This document shows positions 19,501-28,608 of a stretch of DNA of 28,608 nt, piece after piece. Source of the stretch: Phaeoceros laevis (taxonomy: Eukaryota; Anthocerotophyta; Anthocerotopsida; Notothyladales); the NCBI GenBank assembly GCA_049999765.1, contig JBNGIQ010002828.1, positions 1 to 28,608 of the forward strand, read 5' to 3'. The notes under the pieces were generated by a model. It saw only the letters and a program-made list of their open reading frames with translations. It was not told where the DNA came from and did no database searches. Numbering within the stretch: the first letter of the stretch is position 1; the number at the start of each line of letters is the position of its first letter. The translations under genes and the position numbers were made by a program.

Positions 19501-22500
19501 TTTGCCATGGTCGTTATGGGCAGCTGTTGCTGGAAAATCTAGACCGACCTGCACCAAATATCACACACCTTTTGCTCCGATTTGATGTTGATCAGCCTGT
19601 AGAACGGACTTCGTTGCAGCCCAAGCGCCACTATAGGTGAGGAAGTTGCCACTAGTGTATTCACACCTGTCAGATGCGAAACTCAAAACCTGTCTTTTGT
19701 TAAGCCTGTATGGTTTCATGCAGCTGTTTGCGGGCAGTCCTCGACATGCTTGACACGTTAGACAGGCCAGAGGTGAACTACGTGTTGCACGAACTTGGGT
19801 TTGAGGTGAACTTCTCCATTCATCTAGCCGCACTAGTTTCTATGGGGTATTCCTATTAAGAAGTTGTGTCTGAGAACGTTCGGCGGTAGTATACTGTATT
19901 TGAGTTGACAGTGTACTGGGTTGCCGTGTACACTCTACATTACCATAACAGAGCATTTCCGTTCATGGCCTTGTTGGTTTCGCAGCTAATGTACGAACTA
20001 TGTATGAATCCTGTGACAAGTGGTCCTACTGTGGATCTTCTACGGATAGAAAAATATAGTTTTTTTTCAAAGGTAAGTGTTTGTAGAGTTAGACATGAGA
20101 ACTCAATTCTGCCAGATGGAGCAAAAGGGAATTTTTAACTTGAACATTCTAATCACTACTAAGCTGTCTTCATGCAGCATCTAGATGCTTTGGCATCTGA
20201 CGTTCTTCCGAGCCGGAGCGAAAACCAGGCGCTGCGTGTCAGCAGCCTGCAACAGGTCTGTTTGAGAGCCAATGCAAATACAAGGTTTTTTGTGGCCTTA
20301 AGGGATGCTGCTGCACCGGTGCAGGTTCGTTTCTATAATGTGCAACTAGCCTGCTAAGTCTGGTTTGCCTTGCTGAGGACAGAGGGCGTGGTTGCTTAAG
20401 CTAGTTGCTCTGGAGCTACATTTGGGGGACATGGATGTGAGTATTCAACGAGAGAGCTGTAGACGACTGCTAGCTCATCTCTTCCTGCGGGATCAGCCTG
20501 TCTATGGAACGGGTGTTACCTCGAATTCAGAACCTTTGAGGCTCACATATACCTCCAGTGAAGTTACTCTCAAAATCAAGGTGAATTTCGAAGGCTCCCA
20601 CCTAGTGTGGTACTCAAAAAAGTCATAGCGCTGCAAGTCTACTTTTCTATGCATGTCTTCGGTGCTGTTGCCAGTTCTTCATGGGCAATGGCTTACAAAG
20701 ACATGCCAGAAAGACCTATCATTTTAACTTTGTGCAAATGCGAGCTGGATATCCCAGGCATGCATGAGCACTTTCTCAGTGATGAACATTCAGATATTCA
20801 TGCTGTCAACTTCATGCATTGTATACATGGGAAGTCAGTGTTGGCAATGGTGAATGGAGATGTGATGGTGAATGAAGTGCATGTCTCCGTTTTGCAGGTG
20901 TTGGAGCTTCTCGATATTGTCCAGTTTCAGCTGCCTGATGTCGGGACAGTGTTACCAGATGAGCTACAGAGCTGGAAAGATGAGCTGAAGGTACTTTCAG
21001 ATAATTTCAATCAAAATGCAGGGTGATACAATCTGCGATGACATTCACATGATTTGCGGTTTCTGTAAGACATGTGCAGGTGGATGAAATTCTTAGTCCT
21101 GGAGGAACAGTTGACTTGGGTGGAGTCTACCGCCTCTCAGAACGTGGAGACCGGCTTATTGATATTAGTGCACTTCGAGATAGACTATGGCAGGTTGGTG
21201 GCTCTCTTCGTCGTGTACGTGAAACTCTGGCAGATTCACGCCTAGTGAGATTGCCATGTATTTCGATTGGAGTATCTGCATGTTATGTTAGGGGCAGAAG
21301 TATAAGTACAATTCAATCCAAAACAGACGCTTTTACATACTTCTGACGAATCCGGCTGGCTGTGGTACAATGTGAACTCTACATTGTAGGAGTACAAGAG
21401 GCTTGAAGTGCAGCATAACATTCTTGTGAACGGTCAGCGTCAAGCAGAGCTGAGGGAGGCAGTAAAGCAATTAATTCGATGGGCTTGGCGGCGAAATATC
21501 AACCTTGAAGAACAGGCAGCTCAACTGCACATGCTAGTGGGCTGGACGCAGCTTGTAGAGGTTGCTGCTGGATATTCGCCTCTGGACCGAAACCTATTCC
21601 TGATTTTCTCCCATCAGTTTGTGCTGATGTCTTTATTGTGATGCATTTTGTACAGGTTGCCATCTCCAGAAGATTTGAGTTCCTCGGCAACCGACCTCAA
21701 GTATTGTTCGAGTAAGGGAATTACGGTGATCTTGTTTGCTTCTGTGGCTTCTTCAGTATCTGAGTACTATGGCTATTTTCCAGGATAGTGGATGCATCGC
21801 TGTCTGCGACTGTATCTGTCCAGTGCTCACTGAGAATGGCATCAGTACTCTCTCAGGTGAAATTAATGCATATATCCATGCTGCTTGACTGTTCGTTTGC
21901 CTTTCTCTCATCGGTCTTATTGTTCTGATGTGCTGCTCACTTTTCTTTAGGTGGTCCTGACAGCGATGGCAAAGTTGCAAGAGCTTAGTATTGTCTCTCC
22001 AGGTGAAGGGGAGAGCACTGACGACGTCACATACATAGATCTTCTGACCAATCCACGGTTATCGAACAGTGCTTGTCATACTATCCTGTCAAAACTAATA
22101 GCTTCAATATTGCGGCATGAGTCGTCTGAAAACTTACGACGGCGGTATGTTTCACACTTCTGTGCCCATTACATCACTTCGTCTGCAGTCTCTACCACCA
22201 ATGATTGCAATAGTGGCAATAAGGTTTATACTGTCTGCCACTTCAGGCAGTTTGCAACCTTGCTTCGATACGTCCAGTATTGTCAAGGCATGGTGAACTA
22301 TGATCTTCCCCCTTCTGTAATGCGAACACTTCTGGTCAATGGGGTTGATGGGGAGGAAGATGCGGAGATGGAGAAAGTAAGTGTTTCAAATACCTCAGCG
22401 TGACTCTGTTTCAACTTCCTTTTCAAGTTTTCTCAAGCTCGGTCCTGTTTTTTATATCTAACGAAGTCTGATTTTTACAGCTGGATCGAGAACAAACAGA

Positions 22501-25198
22501 TCTTGTGCAAGGAAACTTCAGTATTCTAAAACAGGAAGCAACAGCGTTAGTTGACGTGGTATGTCTGGATGCTCAAACTGTTGGATATATATAGCTGCTG
22601 GTAAAACTTCCTATAGGAAGGATTCAGCACTGGCTTCCAGCGGTAGGTCATGCTGAGCACAACTCTGAAGTGTGGCTTTGCTTTCTGCTCACCAGGTAGC
22701 AAGGGATGCCATGCATGGTACTGAAGTGGGCAAAGCTATTGCGTTCTATGTACTTGATAGCCTTCTTGGTTTGGATCGCCAGCAAGTCTTTTTGAGCCAA
22801 CTGCAGAGCAGGGGGTTGCTACAGACATGCCTTGCTGATATTAGCAACAACTCGTACCAGGTGTGTGCTAGATGATGTGTTCTGCTTCCCAACACTCTGC
22901 TACTTTCTTCTTTCGGTCAACCTAATAGACCCTTAGGTCTTTGTTCCGTCTGTCCATGATAGTGATGTTACTCTGCAAAAACAGTTCTGACATGAACGCA
23001 ATCAAAACAGGCTGTTTTGATTCCATCCCCGGATTCTGTACGCCGTCTATATACAGTTGAGGCTGAGCTTGCTCTTCTCTTACGAGTAAGCTATCACACC
23101 AAAAGGCGTGGGGCTCAGGCTCTTTTCGCAATGGGGGCTTTGAGGAGCCTTTCGTCGTGTAGAGCTATAGATGTGCAGCTGACGGTATGTTCTGTCACTC
23201 TGCTGCTAACTTGTGCTCCTGTTTTTGTACTGCAACTGTGAAGTATTTATTATGTGGTTGGGCAATCCTTGTAGGAACCTGCGAGATGGGAGCAAGCTGC
23301 AAAAGTTGGCATGGGGTTGCCATCGCAACATGACCGACAGCACCAAATTGTGGCTCCTGTTCTTCGACTAGTTTTATGTTTCACTTCTTTGCTCGACACA
23401 GCTGTCCCCTTAGAGAAAGTGAGATTCTTGTTCTTTTATCTGATAAGAACACCAAAATGTTCTGATAGAGTTGACTGAAGACAGCAATGTGCACGTGGTT
23501 GCAATTATCCGTCTTTCCAGGGGCAAGACGAAGTGGCTGCAGAAATTTTGGAGTTCTGCAAGACTCACCAGGGATTGCTGGACCGCATTTTGAGAGATGA
23601 TAGTTCAGGGGTAGAACTAGCTGACCTGGAAGAACTTCAGCTGGTCACTGCCATACTGTCGAAGGTAGCAATCCTGGTCCGTGTCTTCCAATTGGTTAGC
23701 TATGCGGTACTTTGACTGTGAACCTTCTAACTTGTCATCTCCTTCATGTAGGTTTGGCCGCTGGAGGATTCTTTGGAATTTGGCTTCACTCAAGCTCTGT
23801 TCAACTTGGCGTATATACATTTCTCCCCGGACTCTCAGTCTCGAAGCAGGTTTATCCAACATCTTCAAAATGCTGAGCGGATAACGGAGTTGTCAGCAGC
23901 TCAGCGCGAGGTTGGTTTGATTGTGGCATCTCTATGTGGGACAAAATTGGTTGGACATTTTGACAGATTTCTGACGTAGTTGTCCTGGAGTGCTCCAGAC
24001 CGTGAGGAAAATGGAGCTTTTAATTGCAAGAATCAGGTGTAACCTGGTAACTTTTGTTTACTCTCTGGTCACCAAGCAGGGGATACGATTGCATATCACT
24101 AGGCCGGAGGTACGAACAGTGTCCCCATAACTTTTTGAGTGGTTACGTATTGTAGTAGTACTGTTAATGATCATTAGTTACTGTGATTAGAGTGAGTGAG
24201 TGAGTGGTTCAAAACGTTTGGTTGGGAAACCAGAATCTAAGACGTTAAACGTACCTTGGGACAGCTACCAGAATCCTTTACTCGTGGAAACAGCCTCGGG
24301 AGGCAAAGACAACCAACTTTGAAGCTTGTTGTGGATCTCCTTCAGCAGAGTTCCTTCGACCTGGAATCTGCTTTGGAGGAAAAGGCTTTGCTCCTGGCTA
24401 AGGTGTTTCACTGACATATTTTGTTGAGATTCGTTGGACTGTTAAATGTCCTACGTGGTCTGTTCCAAGTTGTCTTTCGGCACTGCTTACGTCGAAGTCT
24501 TCTTCGTCTCTCTTCTTCGCAGCTTCAAGATGTTAATGAGCTTTCGAGGCATGAAGTGGACCTAATCATCAAGTCATACGGCAGGCAGGAAGAGACGGAA
24601 TCAGTAGATACCCTTCGCAAAAGGTGATGACTTTTCAAATGTAGCAAGATCCTGTTGCTGGCTCAGGTTGTCACTGACACATGAGTGTTTGTCGGCAGGC
24701 GATATTTGGCGATGGCTGAAATGTGTAGTGCTGCCGGTGCCAAAGAAAGTCTCATCACATCACTGATGTATATCGTGGAGCACACGCTAGAAATATTGTA
24801 CATTCACAACGAGAACAGGTGAGTAACTCTGCTTGGGTAGACTTCACCTTTTCGTCGGAGTGTTGTTCCACGGCTTTTGACGTGGAGCTCCTCTGTTAGG
24901 CTGTCGTCAGTGAAAGTGGAAAACATAACTGACGACCCTGGGAACGCGCGCCTGGGTACAAAGGAGGAGATCAATGTTCTCACCGATCGACTCCTTCCTG
25001 TCTTCGACAGGCTAGGTGCCCTAAGCGAGGTACAGTCTCTGCCGATAAATCTCAAAAGTTCTCTGGTATTCTCGTCCTGTATACTCATGTTTTGGTATTG
25101 TTCGCTAGGGACAGGAAAAAGTTGGTCACACCACCCAACACCTGCAGAGATTAGTCCACGCTTTGAAGTCCCGTATTCGAAGTCTGGAAGCACCGTAG
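13529..25198 (+). CDS. NUP205: Nuclear pore complex protein NUP205
   Basis: This is the inner-ring scaffold nucleoporin, a large alpha-solenoid that binds NUP93 and NUP35 partners in the nuclear pore. I reconstructed 45 exons (map in next entry), all in phase, giving 1908 residues; the Arabidopsis protein is about 1840. Colinear family segments run from the N-terminus (MVSYRQLQAAVEAAL) through HLGRDPLEVLRLTAGLW, FAGEDHTSYVTLVAFLHML, WFPDIEPLFKLLSYENVPPR, RAYADPVEKWQLVVAALRHF, QPLDVILSRDGRQIV, APNITHLLLRFD, YSFFSKHLDAL, LSERGDRLIDIS, LEEQAAQLHMLVGW, FLSQLQSRGLLQTCL and DVNELSRHEVDLIIKS to the stop at 25196-25198. There is no membrane segment or FG-repeat region, as expected. No frameshift or nonsense codon interrupts the set. 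Identity is firm from full-length colinearity. Confidence 0.96.
13667..14405 (+). other. First intron of NUP205 (739 nt)
   Basis: It starts GTGAGC and ends TGTAG before codon 47. It is by far the longest intron in the window. Only short chance open frames occur in it, with no RNA gene or transposon remnant. Long first introns often hold transcriptional elements, but no specific site stands out. Confidence 0.8.
24191..24206. repeat. Short (AGTG)4 microsatellite in NUP205 intron 40
   Basis: Four AGTG units lie in the 155-nt intron between the exons ending at 24109 and starting at 24265. Confidence 0.85.
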
Positions 25199-26846
25199 CC
25201 CGGAAGATGACCCTTCCGCTCTGGCATGTGCATTTCTGAAACATTGCACAGCACTAGAGGCCCCTCCACCTAGATCAAGCAAATGAAACATAATGAGGCA
25301 CAGGCCTAGTTTTGTATCGGAGAAGAAGCGGCCAGCTGCCATTATTATTCTTCATGGATGTTAGTTTTACCGTGATGTTTACCGATATCTCGTCTCACAG
25401 CTGATGAATACGGGTCAGCCTAAGTTGGTTCTGGGCGCGAAGTACTTGAAATGTTATAATGGTGAATCGTCAGATTCGTCACGACTCACAAGCGTGAGCT
25501 GTTCAATAATTTCAAAAACTTCATCAAATGGCGGGAAGAAGAAGGAGAAAAGGTACGAACTTTATTCCCTTCCGACCTTACAAGGGGTATTTTGAAAATT
25601 TACCCTTTGAGTTTTGGAACTCGCCTAGCTATTATCTAGCTGGATATGACTCACTAGTTTAATATACTACCCTAGTTAGTCCTTCATAACTCCTTCCAGC
25701 TCCTCTTTGTGTTCCGACTCACCGCTCTTCGAGTGCTTGCCACAAGATCTGCGAAGTGTTCAACCTCGATAAGAAGAAGGAGAAGTTTATTTCTAGTGTT
25801 TGGTTGGGAAATAAGCCACAAGTGAATCCAAATGAAAGGAGGTATATCAAGTTTCAAAAGGTGCAAGCTTTCATTCACCAATAAAATGCAAGAACGCTCA
25901 ATAAACCTATTTATCCGGTCTAATTCTTAGCTCACACATGTCATGCACCTTAATCCAGCCTTCGCTTCTACAAGGAACTTGATGGCAATGAACAGAAGAG
26001 TTTTGAAAATATATAGTAGAGCATTGTGCCCTGGTGGATTAGCGCCCTCTTGTCGTGCCCAATTGGATGGAAGCCTTAAATGGTTGGCTTCACAGTTGGA
26101 CTCAAGGTTACATTAACCGCAGCTAATGTGGATAAGGGATGACTTTGCAGTTTCACAATGTTCTTCCTCTATCGCACTTTGACGTGCAGAAGTCTTTCCA
26201 TGGTGCATCCGGTAGGGAATTTGAATGCAAACAGATTCCACATCTACACCTCCGAGCTACCACTTTTACAAGTATGTTGAAGATATATGTATACATACAT
26301 CAAATCCAAAGGTTAAGAGTTGACATTGTTCCTCAACTAATTGCCTCCCATGAGGTCCACATGTGTTGTCTCTATTTTGTAGAGGGGCCTAGTTTGCTTT
26401 TTTTTGTCTGCTTGGTTTTTTTGTGGAGCAGGACCAAATTTGCCAGATCGACCAGAATTTTGGCCTACAGAACTCTTGTGGTACTGATGAAGGAGGGTGG
26501 AGGAGTAGACCTCACCAATTTGCTTTCCCGGCACTTGACTGCATCTTTGAAAAACAGTGGGTGATTGTTTTTGGCGTCTTCTATGCATCTTTTGTGGGTC
26601 CAGGACTTCATAAATTTGGTGACTTTCTTGGACGTCCTATATACTCTCATGACCTTGGCACAAATGCTAAACCGGGTCAAAGAGAAGGTTAAGAGAAGAA
26701 GCTGCTATGTGCTCTTCCAGATTTTTCAACTCGGACAGTGTACTGCCCATATAAAATTTAAACTAATGCTCTCATTAAATCACCTCCTTGTTTGCAAGCC
26801 GAACGTACATGCTATAAACTTGTGTAATTCAAGACAACAAAGAGCT
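25199..26846. other. Region downstream of NUP205, no recognisable gene
   Basis: The first several hundred bases are probably NUP205 3' UTR. After that there are only short open frames (for example 26139-26564 plus) with no family resemblance. Purine-rich GAAGAAGGAGAA blocks recur near 25539 and 25772. The A/T content rises compared with the gene blocks to the left. Decayed gene or transposon fragments cannot be excluded. Confidence 0.5.
25880..25905 (+). promoter_or_regulatory. Two AATAAA hexamers, candidate poly(A) signals
   Basis: AATAAA occurs at 25880-25885 and again at 25900-25905, on the NUP205 strand and about 680-700 bases past its stop codon. That is a rather long 3' UTR, so they may serve an unrecognised transcript or be chance. 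Confidence 0.3.
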
Positions 26847-27040
26847 CGGTGCTCCACCTTATCCAGCATACACTTACGAACATCAAACTGATTGACATTG
26901 TGAAGCCAAGAGCCGCAAAAGTAGTCTCTCACTTATGCAAGAAAACATTGTCAAGTGCTGAATGCTCAGCCCTGTCCACCATACACTTGGGAACATCAAA
27001 TTGTGAAGCCAAGAGTAGGAGAAGTAGTCTCAGCCTTGTG
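26847..27040. repeat. Imperfect direct repeat, two copies of about 80-90 bp
   Basis: Copy A (about 26847-26935) and copy B (about 26960-27040) align at an offset of roughly 113 bases. Shared blocks are CATACACTT (26867 and 26980), GAACATCAAA, ATTGTGAAGCCAAGAG and AGTAGTCTC. Copy B lacks a few bases after GAACATCAAA. A run of short open frames crosses both copies, but no protein family is recognisable. Confidence 0.75.
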
Positions 27041-28373
27041 AGATCTCCTACCCTCAATTCACTATCATGAGTTGATGTTCTTTTTCAACCTTTAAAATGG
27101 TACTAACTTCTTCCGTTCCAAAACTCCAATAAAAGGTTTTAGATTGATGAGGAGGGCTCAATTTCCACCTTTGGCTAGATGTTATCATGTCCGGGATGTT
27201 TTTACATGAAGAGTTCTTCCTGGGAAGGTTCGCAGCTTTTGCTTTCCCGAGTTGTGTAGACCAACTAGACCACTTTTCGAGTTGGGCATCGCCAGATGGG
27301 CAGGTTGTTCTCTGGCTAGGCGTTGTTTCACCGACCTTCCGCCGTGACTGCCACTTTAGCCGACGTCTTTCTGCTGGACGAGTCGTCTATCTCGGTATCG
27401 GACAGCTGCCAAGCTGATAGCCAGCTACCGCGTGGACGAGCTGGAAAAGGAAGGGGCTCCAGATGTTCGATCTTATAACATTTAGCACCAAAATAAGCAA
27501 GCGAGTTGCGGACGCGGCTTAGCGCCTGATTGGCCCGCCGGATAGAGATAACGGGAATCTCTCTGGCCAGCTAAATAATACCTGGCCAGTTATGCCGCCC
27601 CAGTTTTGCCGCAGGAGCATGGCCAACGTGTGGCTGGCATGTCGAGTCTGTTGACGCGACGAGGGAGGTATAACTTATTACGGAGGGACTCGGAGGCTCG
27701 TGCGCAGCGTTTTGCTCACGCGCTTCGTCACGTTGTTTGGGAAGTTTTACCGCTTGTCTACGAACTGTATCTGTATCAGACCGTATGTACCGTTGTGGAT
27801 ATACGAGAAGTATCCGAGGCGAGCAAGGTACGTGGCGAAATTCCACAGAGGAGGAGGAGGAGTGGCGAATACGCGACTGTATTACTGGATAGGAATGGAC
27901 GTGTCGCCTCGCGAGCCCTGGCCTGGAACGCCGGAGCCAGCCGCAACGTGGACTAATCTTCATTCTTTTTCTTTTGTTTTGAGCGTCCAAATGATTAATC
28001 TGCTCTGACCGGTCAGCCTCACTATCCCACTGCCCAGCTGGCTATGATTGCTTGTCACTCGTTGATGATGCTAAAATATCCGATGCGCCGGTGACCGATC
28101 GATGGCGAAATCGATACTGGAGCCCCCTGTAAACGGACGCCCGGTCCAAATAGGGGCAGGCTCCGCCCGGAGCTTCTTTTTCGCTGCTGGGGTTTGCGGT
28201 GTCAGCCGCAGCCTGGTCGATCGACTGGGAAGAGCGCGTCCAGTGTTCGTCTAGGGAAGGGCGGGCTGGCGAGCGAGCCGGGGGTCGGCGCTCCTGGTTG
28301 CTTGCTGCTGCTCGTGCTGGCGGAACTGACCGCAGCGAGGCAGCGCGAATGGCGGAAGGGGAAGATGGATTGG

Positions 28374-28391
28374 CTGACTGACTGACTGACT
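28374..28391. repeat. (CTGA)4 microsatellite
   Basis: Four or slightly more CTGA units occur in the G-rich terminal part of the window. Confidence 0.85.
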
Positions 28392-28460
28392 ACTGAGACT
28401 GGCCTTCGGATTGGAGCGTCCACGGATTGGATTGGCGTGGTTGCGGATTGGCGCCGTCAA

Positions 28461-28487
28461 GGAGGAGGAGGAGGAGGAGGAGGAGGA
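28461..28487. repeat. (GGA)9 trinucleotide repeat
   Basis: Nine perfect GGA units, followed at 28511-28541 by further GGA/GAC-type interrupted repeats. GA/GGA-rich tracts are common in plant 5' UTRs and core promoters, in keeping with a gene start near the right edge. Confidence 0.95.
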
Positions 28488-28608
28488 TCAGCAGGTGAAT
28501 GCTGGCCTGTGAGGAGGAGGCAGTGGAGGAGGAGGACGACGAGCAGGTCTGGCATGGGTGTGCGGCCCGGCGGGGTGCAATGGCGGGGCTGGAGCGAGGG
28601 GATGGACG

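Larger units (their letters stand above)
13529..25198 (+). other. NUP205: Exon map of NUP205 (45 exons)
   Basis: Exons: 13529-13666, 14406-14501, 14617-14691, 14843-14947, 15083-15193, 15336-15495, 15593-15678, 15919-16044, 16120-16326, 16436-16525, 16679-16834, 16927-17043, 17134-17340, 17446-17547, 17627-17773, 17880-18010, 18115-18234, 18456-18597, 18682-18879, 18983-19101, 19259-19409, 19524-19636, 19724-19805, 19986-20072, 20178-20255, 20383-20580, 20898-20990, 21080-21193, 21390-21560, 21656-21711, 21784-21856, 21951-22144, 22247-22376, 22481-22558, 22696-22860, 23011-23184, 23275-23418, 23521-23664, 23752-23910, 23999-24109, 24265-24402, 24523-24623, 24699-24818, 24900-25029, 25109-25198. 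Each boundary was set by GT-AG, phase and family alignment. The exception is intron 19, where the best boundary uses a GC donor at 18880; a GT donor at 18895 is the alternative. Introns are mostly 72-240 nt; intron 1 (739) and intron 26 (317) are the longest. Confidence 0.88.
27041..28608. other. Right-hand end: no recognisable gene, possible promoter and 5' UTR of a gene beyond the edge
   Basis: Overlapping open frames at 27606-28008 exist in two frames and on both strands, which is the signature of GC-rich non-coding DNA rather than a gene. From about 28140 the sequence becomes G-rich with simple repeats. An ATG at 28580-28582 in an MAGLERGDG frame runs open to the window end and could begin a gene, but nothing further can be seen. 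Confidence 0.4.

Noticed and set aside
20607-20897. Open frame in NUP205 intron 26 in the same frame as exon 27
   Set aside because: The alignment joins exon 26 directly to VLELLDIVQF. The exon 26 frame meets a TAG soon after entering the intron, and the translated insert resembles nothing.
27571-28008. Overlapping open frames of over 100 codons on both strands near the right end
   Set aside because: Frames on opposite strands and two overlapping plus frames are all open here, as expected in GC-rich DNA with few stop codons. None resembles a protein family.
1-28608. Search for CRISPR arrays, bacterial-type defence islands, rRNA, tRNA and intact transposons
   Set aside because: No regularly spaced repeats, transposase or reverse-transcriptase motifs, or cloverleaf-type genes were recognised. 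The window is ordinary plant nuclear DNA in this respect.

Overview
This is nuclear DNA of a land plant. The genes carry many short spliceosomal introns (about 70-320 nt in most cases, median near 100 nt). The products are plant-specific or eukaryotic: a DYW-type PPR protein, a plastid-nucleoid/phytochrome-signalling protein, a plant-type nucleoporin, an ER J-protein and an amino-acid transporter. Short, uniform introns, compact spacing and a PPR protein with an unusual DYW terminus fit an early-diverging lineage such as a hornwort or lycophyte better than a seed plant. The sequence alone does not settle the lineage.

Layout from left to right. (1) 3-245 (+): C-terminal end of a DYW-class PPR protein, cut by the window edge, ending in GRH instead of DYW. 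(2) About 1266-1833 (+): a degraded, unidentified helical coding stretch. (3) 1834-2888 (+): an intronless, frameshifted, internally deleted copy of the splicing factor gene PRP17/CDC40, most likely a retropseudogene. (4) 3636-6354 (+): complete 7-exon ER-luminal DnaJ protein, ERDJ3A/TMS1 type, with two exact CCACGTCA motifs upstream. (5) 6512-8611 (-): complete 4-exon cationic amino acid transporter of the CAT1/5/8 group, tail-to-tail with ERDJ3A. (6) 8612-10653: gene-free spacer. (7) 10654-13201 (-): complete 7-exon PTAC12/HEMERA (PAP5). (8) 13529-25198 (+): complete 45-exon NUP205, head-to-head with PTAC12 across 327 bp. (9) 25199-28608: no recognisable gene; it has poly(A)-signal-like motifs, a degenerate direct repeat, simple repeats and perhaps the start of another gene at the right edge.

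The four complete genes were assembled exon by exon. Each reconstructed coding sequence stays in phase from ATG to stop and matches its family end to end (570, 587, 608 and 1908 residues). The genes do not form a pathway. They are independent housekeeping functions: ER protein folding, amino-acid transport, plastid transcription/light signalling and the nuclear pore. I see no prokaryotic-type system, CRISPR array, rRNA, tRNA or intact transposon. The points most worth a second look are the variant DYW terminus, the UPR-like promoter motifs, a probable GC-AG intron in NUP205, a frame-decisive choice between two 3' splice sites in the transporter, and the PRP17 pseudogene.
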